Position numbers and translations under genes: made by a program. The notes under the pieces were generated by a model. It was not told where the DNA came from. It ran no database searches and saw only the letters and a list, made by a program, of their open reading frames with translations. From Chelydra serpentina (taxonomy: Eukaryota; Chordata; Testudines; Chelydridae), in NCBI GenBank assembly GCA_037349315.1, contig JBAIAC010000040.1, positions 13,472,001 to 13,536,000 of the forward strand: a stretch of 64,000 nucleotides of DNA, written 5' to 3'. This document shows, in pieces, positions 35,321-47,107 of this stretch; within the stretch, counting starts at the first letter, position 1, and the number at the start of each line of letters is the position of its first letter.

Positions 35321-38184
35321 TATCTCATTTATCTGAGCCACAATGTCTACTGACACAAAAATGGTGTGAATTACTGGAGACTTTGTCTTATACCATATAT
35401 TATACATGGGGGCTCAGGGGGTCTAGTGTGGGCAACAGATCTAGATTCCAATAGTCTTTGTGCTTAGGGGAACACAGAGCCTGATTCTGAAAATCCTTTT
35501 GCAGGTGCTTAACTTTATGCACTGTGAGTAGTCCATTGATGTCAACCATCCAGCATGTTACAATGGACTGCTCATAGTGCACATTCTTAAGCAATTGCAT
35601 ACATTTTTGCAGGATCAGGGGTATAAGATTATGCCTAACTCTTGTGCAAAATGTGGAAGACTCCTTGCGTCTTTTCACCCTACCTACCTTGTGCAACTAC
35701 ACGTGGAATGGACACAATCAAGCCTTTATTAGAGTTTTAAAATATGTCTCACCCCATTTTGTAATTTTAAAATGTGTCTGTTTTTAATAAAGAGAAGAAC
35801 TGGGGAGTGTCCCAACATGCATACTCCATATAGCTTAGATCCCAGCATGCCATGGACATAGCCAGAATGTTTTACTTTAAAATAATGCGCAAAGCATGTT
35901 GCAACTTCAGCACAATTCTCTTTTTCACTCATTTACTTAAAACAAGGGAAAACAATCCATTTTGAAGAAATGCAGTTCACTTCATTTCCTTCACCCGGTC
36001 TCGGCCAGAACAGAACATCATAGAGACATAGTGTCTTGATGTTTTAGCTGCCAAGACTACACAGCAGTCAGCTGTTATACGCAGTGAGGAAAGATCTCGG
36101 GATTTCAGCTCCAAAACAGAAACCTATCACTTGACCTCAAGGAAAATTCCCATTGGTTTTCAGTAGTCTTATGACTTATAGCTTCTGTTGTCATTAGAAG
36201 GGTGACATGACCTCACATACACTTGAGCAGCTGTGACAACCCATCGAGAAGAAGGCGGTTGTACCTGTAACCAGTACATTCCAGTACACATTGTACCAAA
36301 GCGTTGCAGTCTTCTCTTGCAAAACTCCCATTGATTTAAATGGGAGATTTGGGTGACTAAAGGCTGTAGGAGTTGTTCCTAATGTAACTCTGTCAAATAA
36401 AGTCATGCCATTCTTCTAATAAAAATTGCACGAGAGCAGTGGTTCTCAACCCATGGCCCATGCGCTGGACAAAACAGGCAGAGTTCTTCATGTATATTTT
36501 TCTCTCCAAACACTGGGTCCTCTGACCTTTTTCTTGATCTTTAATAAGAAGTAGTGAACAGAACATAGGCACATGTATGTGGACAGGTCAGTGACTCATG
36601 TCCCTGCAGAAGAGGATTTTAAATAAAAGATATTTAAAAATTGTGATGGGTTTCTGGCCCATGTCTGAAACCTCTTTGTTTTGCCCTGGAAAGTCTATAG
36701 CCTTCCCCTGCGACTTGTAAATATTCCAGTCTTTGTCCTTTGCAGTCATGTTGTCTAAGTCTAGCAGCTGGGATTTTCAAAGGACCCTAATTCATAGGCA
36801 CCCAATTCCCACTGAAATGTACCGGGATGAAGGCACCTAACTACCTGAGGCTCCTTTTAAAAATCCCAACCAGTATAAATAAGAGGTGACTTGCCCAGTC
36901 ATGGGATCCTGGCTAACGGCCATTTCATAAATTAATACTGAAAAGTAATGGATTTGCTAAGTATATTGTTGGTAAAGATGACTGAATGTTATGGGAACTG
37001 ATCCGGCAAGGTGCTGAGTGCTTCCTGCAGTGAGCTGAGCACCCTGGACTCTCTCAACAAACAGTGGGAGCCAAAGATGCTCAGCACCTTGCCACAAACT
37101 ATGGGCCGGATCCTGCAATGTTTTATGTTCAGAGTTAGGTCAGCTCACTTGCATACGTAAGGAGTGAAATATGATTTGCTTACAGTAAATGAGCTTTCTG
37201 GGAAGCATGAGATGTTATGGATGCATAGAGCTCCTACCAGGTGGCCCCCATGTGCAAATTCAGAGCAAGGTCAAGCAGACCTATTTGGAGATGTTGCTGA
37301 ACTAAAAACAAATTATGCTGATGTTCTCAAATATCCTGCTGCAAGACAAATATCTGCTCAGGAGGCTTGTGCCAATGTGCTTTCCTTGGCATATGGGCCC
37401 TGTGCTTGGAGACCACATTCTGCTCGGTACTGTTTCATTAGCAATAAGAGATGCAGCAAGCAGAGTGGTAGGAAAGAGATCTTTACTGTGCATGCCTAGA
37501 GGCCAGTGTTTCATGCTGAGAAGTCTGTGTCTGTCTCCTAGCAAACTTGCCCCGGCTTCCATTCCTGAACCCCAGGCCTGATGTTGCACCAAACTAGATC
37601 TCTCCTAAAACCTGACCCCCTTTCTCTAGTTCCCCTTGTAACCCTTTTGTCAGGTAGAGCCAGCAGCAAGCAGGGATGGGTTCAATATCTAGAGGTTCCT
37701 TTTCAACAATACAACATAGAACCGGCTCAAGCCCCCACTCAGTAACCTGGGAAAAATACACATCACCCCTGGGCGCCTCTGAGAGGCAATGCTTCCCCTC
37801 TCGCAAGCACAGAGTCTGAGTGTAGAAAAGAAACTTTTAATGAAAGGAGGGAAGTCACCTGACATTAATTAGAGAAAATGCCACAAGCAGGATTCATAAT
37901 CATAAAACTGTGAGCAGGACACCCACTCCAGAGTGCGTGGGGCAGAGTCTTCTGTCTTCTGCCTCATGTTCTTGAGTGCTACAACCAACAGTTCCTTTTA
38001 TATGCCCCTCTTTGCTCCCTCACCATACCCCACTCACAGTGGTTGCCCTTGCTCAGTGAGGATCCCAGGGTTCAGAGGGGCATCTGTGTGAGTTCACCTC
38101 CCACCCAGGCTAGCTGGGAGGGTAGAACTTATCCAGACCCTGCTTACACACTCATCATGCTACACATATGTTACAGTTCTTCAA

Positions 38185-38310
38185 TCGTTGTTGTTTATTA
38201 TTCATATTGCTGTAGTGCCTAGGAGCCCTATTTCTGGCCCAGGCACTGGGCTAGGCATGGTATGAACAAAGAACAAAAAGACGGTCCCTGCCCCCAAGGA
38301 GCTTATAGCT
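38185..38310 (-). mobile_element. amniote SINE, reverse orientation
   Basis: GTTTATTATTCATATTGCTG, AGTGCCTAGGAGCCCTATTT and GGTCCCTGCCCCCAAGGAGC; same family as 16,741. Confidence 0.75.
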
Positions 38311-40469
38311 TCTCCTTTGCTCAAGGACAGTACAAAGAAACCAACCTCGCTCCATGAAATGGACTTCTCCTGGCATTTTCAGAGCTCTCTCCTTCCCCTC
38401 CCATGCTGTGAGCAGTTTGCAATTAGTTTACATCTGCCAGCTACTACCCCACTTACTGTACAGTGCAGGGCCCAAATCCTGCCCTCAGCTGTAACCCTGC
38501 ATTGAAGCCGATGGCTTGAGTGAGTTTAACTGAGAGCAGAATTTAGCCCCATGATCGTCTAACTAATGACTTTCAGTATTGTTACCAGAGAGCAAACGGG
38601 AATGGTCTTGATTGCAATTTTTAACATTTGGTTCCAGTTCATACCTGATGTAGTTCTATATCTCATCTCAATCACAGTGGGGTTACTCGGGACCCAGGGC
38701 AGCTATATGGCTATTATCTATCAGTGAGGGCTGCATTATTAATAATCATTAAATGAACATGTACTTCAAGTAGGTGACACCAGTTGTAGGTTGTATTATT
38801 GTGGTTATATCAGTCCAAATTCTGTTCTCATTTACACCATTGTGAATCTGTAGTAACTCCACCGAGCCACATTCTAATCTCAGTGGCACGGGTTTAAATA
38901 GGAAATAACTGGGTTGACTTCACTGATCGGTATTCCGGATTTACCTGGGTGCAGCAGGGAACAGAAATAGGCCCATTGTGTGTATTGTCACCACAGATTT
39001 TACAGCAGAAACATTCTTCATATTGAATTGGATGGATAATGGTGTTTTTTATGGTATCGTCACATCCCCGACCCTGCTGCAGTATCCACCTTCCAGCTTC
39101 ATAATCAGCTGCTCTGTCTTCTGACTTTGCTATTGTTTACAATGTATTAAATTGAAAGGGGGATAAGGAGAAAGAGGTAGTTGCATGTATCACTGTTTAT
39201 TAAGGGGTGGTTTTTCAAAGGCACTTAGAAAGTCAATGGGAGTTGGGTGTTTCACTGCCCTTTGTGGCTTTGAAAATATCCTCTTGTATTACTGTTAGTT
39301 GAGCACTAACATAGAGCTCAGGGCTCTACAGAACACATGAATGCTGGGCCAAGAGCTGATCACCTGAGACATCTGCAAGACAAAGAGATCATCTTCCCTC
39401 CACCGCAAACCTTCCCGCTGTATCCACTGTCCAGCCCTGTAATTAGTTGATCCTTTAAACCACGCAGCCCCCTCCCCACCCCAGCACCATGCCAGGTTCC
39501 ATCCCCCGCTCTACGAGTAAAACTAGTCCAACATACAAAAGGCCTTCATGTAACATTTGTGCCACCTACTGTTTACCAGGGAAACCAAACCACTGCACTA
39601 CTAATGAGTTAGTTTTATGAACAGTGAGGAGGTCTGAAAAATAAAAAATCTAGTGAGGATTTTGTATTCGATTTGTTTCTGTGTAAAACTTTCAGTAGCC
39701 TTCACACAGATGATGCACAGCACAATTCTTCATACAACTGTGCTGTCACACAAACCTAGTGAAGGTGTGCAGGAATACGGCTAATGTGTGCCATCAAGTA
39801 GATCCACAGCAGATCACCCAGCCTGTAGCTCTCTGCCTGTGAGCAAGGTAGCGGCAATCAAAATTATTCTGTTCCAGCTAAAGCCGTACAGATCTCTATA
39901 TGAGAGGTGTTTCTAGATCCATAGACCTCAAACATAAGACCACAGAACAAGCAATAGAGGAAGGCTGGTCCTGGAGCTAAAGGCCAGGACTGGGAAGCTG
40001 TAGATCCTGGACTATGTTCCCAATGCCCAGACTCCTGTGTGACCTTGGGCAAATCACTTGGAGACAAACTTTGAAAGAAGGAAGCCTGCAATTTGAATGT
40101 AAAAAAATGCATGGGATTACCACCACTGCAAGCACAGTCACTGACATTACACATCACTGCCAGTTTGATTTCCACACTCAGAGAGCAGAGACGGTAAATG
40201 GCTATATGCCAAGGCATCCTTTTGGCATCTACAGTTTCGGTGGAATGAATTAGGCTCTCAGATTGTACAATTGTTCCCCAGCAGTTACAGAGGCTCACAC
40301 CATAGCATTCTGCCCTGGATCTGGATATGGAATGGTGCAATGTTAGGCTCTGGGTCCAGATTAAGGGTGAGATGCTGATCACCTCCAGCGTTTTGTGTTG
40401 TGATGGGGGGGGCATCACTGTCAGGAGTCCAGCTCTGGGTGCAAAGAGAATTTAGCTGGCTGTAGATAA

Positions 40470-40610
40470 TAGTGCTTTGTACTCACATTACGTAGCACCT
40501 CCCTAACGAGCTTTGCAGGCATTGAGGACTGAAGCTTGTCAGCACCTTGTGAGATAAGTTTTAGTCCCACTTTACACATGGGGAAACTGAGGCATAGAGA
40601 GGTTAAGGTA
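40470..40610 (-). mobile_element. MIR/CORE-type SINE fragment
   Basis: Contains GTCCCACTTTACACATGGGG, AAACTGAGGCATAGAGAGGT, the hallmark MIR core in reverse. Confidence 0.75.
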
Positions 40611-41194
40611 GTCTTTAAAAATAATTCAGAAACCGTCATTGTGGGTGTTTTGGCTCATCAGTCATTGTCAGGGGCCTGCAGAAGAGACCACCTAAAGTTT
40701 AAAATTGGAAAAAACAACAATTTTTACTTTTTTTTTATTTGCGCTCTTCATTTTTCATTTGGCTACACAGCAGGTGGAAACTAATTTGAAAAGTTATAAA
40801 AATAGGGGGAAAATGCAAACATTTACATGAAACTTTCTGGGTGTTTTTAACCAGCTCTACCTGGAATGTGTCAGTGCTGAATCCTCCCTTTCTACTTCCA
40901 AAGGGATCTCCCTTACCTGGTCTACAATGAATTTACATTTCAGGATCAAAGGCACAATTGACCATATTTCCTTTTTCAACTGTACACCTGTTTTTGCCTT
41001 TTTCTTTGTACTACATTATTAGGGAGTAACACTGAATTTAACAGCTTTGCCGCAGGATGATTCAAACATAAGTACATTTGTCTTCTGGCAGGAGTTCCAT
41101 GAGAGTCAGCTTCCTGGCCCATTCCTCTAACATTCCTAAGTTGAGTCCAACAGTGATGCTGTTTAGAGCAAGTTGCTTAAAAAGATCTGAGATA

Positions 41195-41450
41195 AAACAG
41201 AAAAGGAAGTGTGCTCTAATAGACTGGTTCTCGGGCCTCTGGGTTCAATTCCTGGGTCTAACAGTGACTCGCTTTATGACCTTTAGCAAGTTAAATCACT
41301 TCTCTGAGCCGCCGTTTTCCTATGTGTAAAAGGGGAGAATTAATATTTTGTTGTCTCACAGGGATGTTGGGAGAATTAATCAGTTAATGTTTTTTAAATG
41401 CCTTAAAGATGGAAAATGCAAGAGAAGTGAGAACTATGATGATTATTACC
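41195..41450 (+). mobile_element. near full-length MIR SINE, forward orientation
   Basis: The tRNA-derived head with a B-box-like GGGTTCAATTCC (about 41,240) is followed by GACTCGCTTTATGACCTTTA, AGCAAGTTAAATCACTTCTC, GTTTTCCTATGTGTAAAAGG and TTGGGAGAATTAATCAGTTA, the complete MIR order in forward orientation. Confidence 0.8.
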
Positions 41451-42273
41451 CCAATGGCTAAGATATTCGGATTTGCTGAAGAGCACACAGGGTCAGACTT
41501 ACAAAGGTATTTAGGTGCCCAGTGGGCTTTTCAAAAGCACCTAAGCAGGTTAGGCACCTAACTCCCATTGCAACCCCTTACAATTAATGAAGAATTAGAG
41601 CTACTCAATGGTTCCCTGCCTCTGCACCTGCCCTCTTGCTGGGTTCTGTCACCTATTAGCTATGCAATGATTACAAATTAGCGAGGCTGTTCAAAAACGA
41701 AATTAGTGGTGGGACAAATATGCAGTCAGGGCCAAGGGGACTTACAACAGGGATGAATTCGGCCCCCACAGTTAAGTCTGCAAGAGGTGGGATAAAGTGT
41801 TTTGGCGTTGCCTTGTCTGGGAAGATATCATTTGTGCAATAGCAGGGTACAAATGGGGGGAAAGTCACGTTCAAATCTGTATCTGCCTTATACAGTGCTG
41901 CTAGCTAGCCATCCCGTTCCGCACTACCCTAGCAGCTGGGGAGGGGGGGCTAATAGGTGCCTATATCAGATACAGCTCCTAATGTCGGGACATCTGGTTA
42001 CCCCAGCACACACAAACACACTCATGTGCACACTCCTCACATGGACCCACTAGTGTGTGCACACGCAGGTGCGTGCCCAGCCCTCACGCACAGTGGCGGG
42101 TGCAGACACCCCCCACCCCTCCGGTGTACGCACACTTGTGAGGGGGGAGGGTCACGCGCTCAGGAGGACGCCCAGCTCTCGGGCGCGCGCACGCACTCGG
42201 GGGCACGCCCGGCCCCTGCGGGTCAGCCGGCGGCGAGGAAGCGGCAGCAGCAGCTGATTAAAGCGGTGACCTT

Positions 42274-42287
42274 GTTGCCATGGCAAC
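42274..42287. promoter_or_regulatory. RFX X-box palindrome
   Basis: GTTGCCATGGCAAC is a perfect 14-bp inverted repeat and equals the optimal RFX-family X-box. RFX factors drive ciliary genes, and CCDC92 is a centriole/cilium-associated protein, so the site fits its presumed target. It lies about 150 bp upstream of the exon 1 donor. Confidence 0.75.
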
Positions 42288-42289
42288 GG

Positions 42290-42435
42290 AACTGCTGTCG
42301 CCGCAGCCGCACCTGAGCTCTGCGCCTGCGCCACGCCCCCCCCCCCTACTCCCGCCCTGCCCCCTCCCCGGGGAGCCGTCTGGCTTAGCCCCCCGCCAGT
42401 GCCCCGCCCGGCCCGGGGAGGCGACCCGCAGCCGG
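42290..42435 (+). other. CCDC92: putative CCDC92 exon 1 (start unknown)
   Basis: A consensus donor, CAGCCGG|GTAAGT, is at 42,436 inside the CpG island; the exon start (transcription start) is not visible and 42,290 is nominal. An ATG at 42,280 (inside the X-box) opens a frame that, spliced to the candidate exon at 59,565, soon stops in a different frame, so exon 1 is most likely 5' untranslated. Confidence 0.5.
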
Positions 42436-42572
42436 GTAAGTCTCCGCGCGGGGGCTGGTAGCTCTGGGCACAGAGGGGCCCGGCCCCGCCCTGCGCCCCC
42501 CCCTCCCCGTGTGGGGCCGGCGGCAGCCGCGGGAGACAAGGAGCTGCCCCCAGCAGCGCCCCGAGAGGCCGG

Positions 42573-43625
42573 GGTGTCTCGCACAGACGGGGGGCAGCCT
42601 GGGGGGCTGGGTGTCTCCCAACCCCCTCCCCCCCCCGCACAGACAGGTGGGGGGGCAGCCTGGGGTGTCTCGCGTCCCGTCCCCCCCCGCACAGACAGGT
42701 GGGGGGGCAGCCTGGGGTGTCTCGCGACCCACCCCCCCCCGCACAGACTGGGGGGGCCGCCTGGGGTGTCTCGCGACCCCCCCCCCCCGCACAGACAGGT
42801 GGGGGGGCAGCCTGGGGTGTCTCGCGTCCCCCCCCCGCACAGACAGGTGGGGGGGCAGCCTGGGGTGTCTCGCGTCCCCCCCCCCGCACAGACAGGTGGG
42901 GGGGCAGCCTGGGGTGTCTCGCGTTCACCCCACCCCGCACAGACAGGTGGGGGGAAGCCTGGGGTGTCTCGCGTCCCCCCGTTTCCCCCCCCGCACAGAC
43001 AGGTGGGGAGGAAGCCTGGGGTGTCTCGCGTTCCCCCCCCGCACAGACAGGTGGGGGGGGAGCCTGGGTTGTCTCGCGTACCCCCCGCACAGACAGGTGG
43101 GGTGGCAGCCTGCGGGGCTGGGTGTCTCGCGTCCCCTGCACCGACTGGTGGTGGTGCAGCCTGGGGTGTCTCGCCTCCCCCTATCCCCGCACAGACAGGT
43201 GGGGGGGCAGCCTGGGGGGCTGGGTGTCTCGCATCCCCCCTTCACTGACTGGTAGGGGGGTTACCTGGTGGGCCAGGGTATCTCACCTCCCCCACTCCCT
43301 GCACGGACAGGTGTGGGGAGGCAGCCTGAGGAGCTGGGGTGTCTCGTCTTTCCCCCCACACACACACACGGACAGGTGGCAGGGTAGCCTGGTGGGTCGG
43401 GGTGTCTCCCTCTGCACTGACAAGTGGGTGGGCAGCCTGAGGGGCTGGAGTGTCTCGCATACCTCTCTGCATGGACAGGTGGAGGGGCCAGGGTGCCTTG
43501 CGTTCCCCTCCCTGTAGGGAGAGGTGGGGGGGCAGCCTGGGAGGCTGGGGTGTGTCACCTCCTTCTGCACACATAGGTGGGGGGCAGCCTGGGGCTGGGG
43601 ATGTCTCACCCCTTTCTCCCCACAT
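42573..43625. repeat. GC-rich minisatellite in CCDC92 intron 1
   Basis: About 20 tandem copies of a roughly 50-bp unit: GCACAGACAGGTGGGGGGGC, then AGCCTGGGGTGTCTCGCGTC and a run of C. Copies in the first half are nearly identical apart from C/G run length. After about 43,130 they decay (GCACCGAC, TCACTGAC, GCATGGAC, GCACACATAGG). Units lack stops in most frames, which creates spurious open frames of 100-330 codons on both strands. Confidence 0.95.
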
Positions 43626-43724
43626 ACACGAGTGAGGAGGAGAGCAAGGGCATCAGGTGAAGACTTTTTTCCTGCCCTCGTTGGGAGTGGTGAAGGTGAG
43701 ACACTCCCTTACTACTCACTAAGG

Positions 43725-43936
43725 CAGTGGCTCTCAACCTGTGGTCTGCAGACCCCTGGGGGTCCACAGACCTTGTCTAAGGGGTCTGCGGAAGGTGGTT
43801 GTTACCAAAGAAAAGTGGTTTTCAACCTGTGGTCCGGACACCGGGGGTCTGCAGACTGTTTAGATTTCCATAGGGGTCCTCACCTCCATATGAAAGTTGT
43901 AGGGGTTTGTAAATGAAAAAAGGTTGAGAATCATTG
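43725..43936. mobile_element. hAT-like MITE
   Basis: A 212-bp element with ends CAGTGGCTCTCAACCT and AGGTTGAGAATCATTG. The flanks CACTAAGG and CATTAAAA match at five of eight positions, all differences being transitions, as for an old 8-bp duplication. Inside, a TTCAACCTGTGGTC block repeats the left end. Confidence 0.7.
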
Positions 43937-46900
43937 CATTAAAACATTTCCTCCTGTCCACGCCCAGCAGAGAATAAAGCTGGGTGTGCAGGGCAAAGGC
44001 TTTCTTCTCCATGAATGTGTATGTGCAGGGACTGCAGGGTTGTAGCTAAACGATTGCCTTCCACGTCTGTGAGCCTTTGCAGCCTCTGCTGCAGTCCGCT
44101 GGGGAATAGGAGGCGGGCAGGGGGGTTATTCTGGTGCCCTGTTACTCCCTGGCTAACTCACTGACGGGCGTTTCTTCTAATTCCCTGTTCCTATTTAGAA
44201 AACACAAATACATTTCAGTGGACTGAATTCTTCCCTGGAAGGGCAGGTGGCATGACTGCTTGTCTTAGACCGTAAGGTATGCCAGGGGTGTACCTAATAA
44301 AAGAGGAAACATGAAGGACAGTGTTGCCTTTGAGCTTTAGGGAAGTGACATTATTCTCCTCCTCTTCCGTTGCAGTGAATCTGTAGGGTGCATGAAGAAA
44401 GAAAAGATGGAAGGAGTGTGTGTGGGGAGGGGAGGGGTGGAATCTTTATTCAAGCCAAGGAGGTATTTTATGTAAAGAGAGAGCCCATCATTTGTGGAAA
44501 TAGTAGCATAGCGTGCAAAGCTTGCCTTTGGAAATGGAGTGTCTTCCAGCCACCTAGCTGCTGTCTGTTTATCTCCAAACCCAAGAACTAAGGTGGGACA
44601 AAGTGGTGGGGGGGAGGAGGTTGGGGGGTGAGAGTCTTTGCATGTTTGTACATTGCCACTGTAAATTATAATAATCTGCTTTTTCACTGTAGTATATTAA
44701 ACTGTCAACAGCTGAAGTAGGGATGATAAGATAGAAGGACACGGGGCTGTGGCAGCCCTGAGGGTGGGATTGTAGAGTTCTGAGCTGCATTGCAGGTGCA
44801 TAAGAAATATCCAGGAGACTTTGTTTGGATGGGTAAACACTTGAGCTAAAATGTGCCTTTGTTGATGTTTATACAGTAGGAATTATCCCTCTTACTATTT
44901 TAAAAATGCATTTCATAGCAGTGTGGCTGTAGAGCAGTCCCTCCTTACATATTGCTAGTAAATATAGTCCGTTAGGGTGGTACAGTAGTATGATTGTGAA
45001 CTAATAAGAGAGAATTATGATCTTGTCTTAGTTTAATGTAGATGTACATTTATGCATTCATAAAACTATATGTATCCCCAGGTTCATTTGACTATTTAAA
45101 ACTATTTATATACTGGAACAGCTAATAAAATTACAATAATAAAGAAATCTATCCATTAAATCCCATTTATGTTATCTGTTCTGTTGATTATTAATGCTGT
45201 ACGTCAACTCTATGAAGTATATTGAGATTTCAGTGATGTTTTGTTGTTTCATTGAATTTTCAATTCAAAGGTGGGGAGGTCATGATTCACAAAGGCATTA
45301 TGTGCCTAAAAGAAGATATAAAATGAATAATTGGACAAACTGGTGCATAACTGCTGTAGCCTATTATTAAGTGTACTGTGTAATATATGTTAAAAGCATT
45401 GTTGCAGGAAGAACTGTGACAGCCAAGCTAAATGCTGTATACAAGATTCATAATAACTGAGTTGAAAATTAAAACTGTAAACAAGTAATTTTAAAAATAA
45501 CTTTACATTTCATAAATTTGATTTCAAATTTTAAAAATGTTATCCTTTTTAACAGCAGTTGTAAAATGATCAAATTGCAGTTTCTTTGGCATAATTTGTA
45601 AAATTAAAAACTTTTTTCAGTGTGGCTCATTATTAAAATCTAAAACCTCCTGAGAATTACTGTGTATTCATTCGGAGGAGTCATCAATGAGCCTTTGTCA
45701 TCAGTGGGCAGAAAGAAAATTCCCCTCTGGTGTTTTACCTGTAAGGAATGCACTTTTTGAAGATTGTATATAGTATAGTAGAAGGATTAGGATTGCAGGT
45801 GGAATAAACTAGCTTGCAAGATTTGCTCTTGATATCATATTTAGCCTGGCACTTACTTTATTTAGACTCTTAAAAGTACTGAAAGATGTCTAAGGAATAT
45901 TTAAAACCAAATGTAAAATGGTATCTAGGGATTATTTTTATAGCATCAGGATCTCCAGTGTATACTTCGTGTGTATGTATGTAAGTGGACAAATATAAAA
46001 TAATCCATCTTTCTGCCTGAGGTCTTGCAGATGTGTCATCTCATTATTTTTAATAGTAAAATATTCTAAATGACTAATTTTTAGAAGAAAATTAGTCTTA
46101 TTTCACCGTGTTGTATATAATTTGATCTTTCATATTCCTGAAGTACTGTTTCTGTAATACTTTGAAACCTTTTGGGCCCCCAGCTAACAAAAGTGACTTA
46201 ATTGATCAGTTAGTCAGTAACTAATAGTAGCATTTTTTTTGAAGTGTGATGAGGTATTGTAAGATCAGTGATCCAAATGACTTAATCGTAATATTGGATG
46301 CTTTATGGGAATACTTAGGCATGGACTGGCCAGAGAACAGTGTCTGTAGCTTTCTTGTTCCACAGTCTTTTCCTGTTCTCCCTTTTCTTGATTCTAAAAG
46401 AGGTTTAGGAATCTAAGATATGAAAAAAGGGAAGACCTAGAAAGGGAAAAATAGAGGTTTTGTAAGATGGTTGTACTAAGTGACTCTCATTTGAGGTCTG
46501 GCTCTTTATGCAGGCTTTTTCATGTCTGTTTACTGTAGTGCACAGTAAAACCATGCATTTGTTTCACAGCAACACCTTTATTGTATCCACAGACAACACC
46601 CATACACACCTTTTGTAGATTCTGCTTTAAGGGATGAGAATATTTTACTATAAATTAATTTACACACTAAATTAATATTGAATATTGTACAATAAACTAG
46701 TTTTCCAGCAGCTCCTGCCATACCCTTTGAAATAATTATGCTGAACGATGCAGCCCAGGAGCGTTGAAGGAGTTAAACCGGAGAGGTTGCCCATTGTTTG
46801 TAGAAAAAAATCTTATTACAACTATATAACTAGAACTTGTTGATTCCTTTTGCATCTACGATATGCCAAAATAAAATTTCTGGGACATTCCCTGGCCCAT

Positions 46901-46984
46901 TCTTGTTTTAGTGTTGTATTTTAAATTTTTTGTTTGAATGTTAGAGTAAGATAATTCACTGAACATTGCCATGCTTTGAATTTC

Positions 46985-47107
46985 TTTGTTTCCCTTTGCA
47001 AGGGCTAGTGTTTGCCTCTCTAATGAACTTCTTGGAGCTGATTACAAGATCTGTTACATTTATTAGGCAATATTAAAACTCTTTGCCTACCTACAAGAGG
47101 ATGTAGA
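46985..47107 (+). repeat. intronic direct duplication, copy 1
   Basis: CTCTCTAATGAACTTCTTGG, AGCTGATTACAAGATCTGTT, ACATTTATTAGGCAATATTA and AAACTCTTTGCCTACC recur in the same order and orientation 2.2 kb downstream. Origin unknown. Confidence 0.75.

Larger units (their letters stand above)
35321..42049. other. intergenic upstream of the CCDC92 promoter
   Basis: No gene recognised. It holds a 'TTTTCAAAGG...CCTAA' palindromic repeat copy at about 36,770-36,880 and a looser one at 39,205-39,290, a partial hAT-like end at 36,437 (AGCAGTGGTTCTCAACC), and SINEs listed separately. No C2H2 zinc-finger frame such as ZNF664, which is the divergent neighbour of CCDC92 in human, is present. Confidence 0.45.
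42050..42560 (+). promoter_or_regulatory. CCDC92: CpG-island promoter of CCDC92
   Basis: A sharp rise in CpG density begins near 42,050 (CGCGCGCACGCACTCGGGGG and similar) after tens of kilobases of CpG-poor DNA, with GC-box-like C-rich tracts and no TATA box. It lies upstream of and in the same orientation as the CCDC92 exons and contains a strong splice donor. In human, CCDC92 starts at a CpG island shared with a divergent gene; whether a minus-strand transcript starts here cannot be told. Confidence 0.7.

Noticed and set aside
39864..40418. 184-codon minus-strand frame
   Set aside because: No recognisable domain and no neighbouring exons with matching phase.
42280..42435. Coding exon 1 of CCDC92 starting at the ATG in the X-box
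   Set aside because: Its 52 codons end in phase 0. Joining to 59,565 or 60,440 shifts the frame away from CCDC92, so it cannot be the in-frame start; at most an upstream open frame.
42152..43517. Long open frames (up to about 330 codons) on both strands over the GC-rich array
   Set aside because: They are translations of a minisatellite whose unit lacks stops in most frames, giving repetitive Pro/Gly/Arg-rich peptides in several frames at once. No domain and no splice support.
42573..43625. Regularly spaced repeats suggesting a CRISPR array
   Set aside because: The repeats are directly tandem without unique spacers and the genome is vertebrate; this is a minisatellite.
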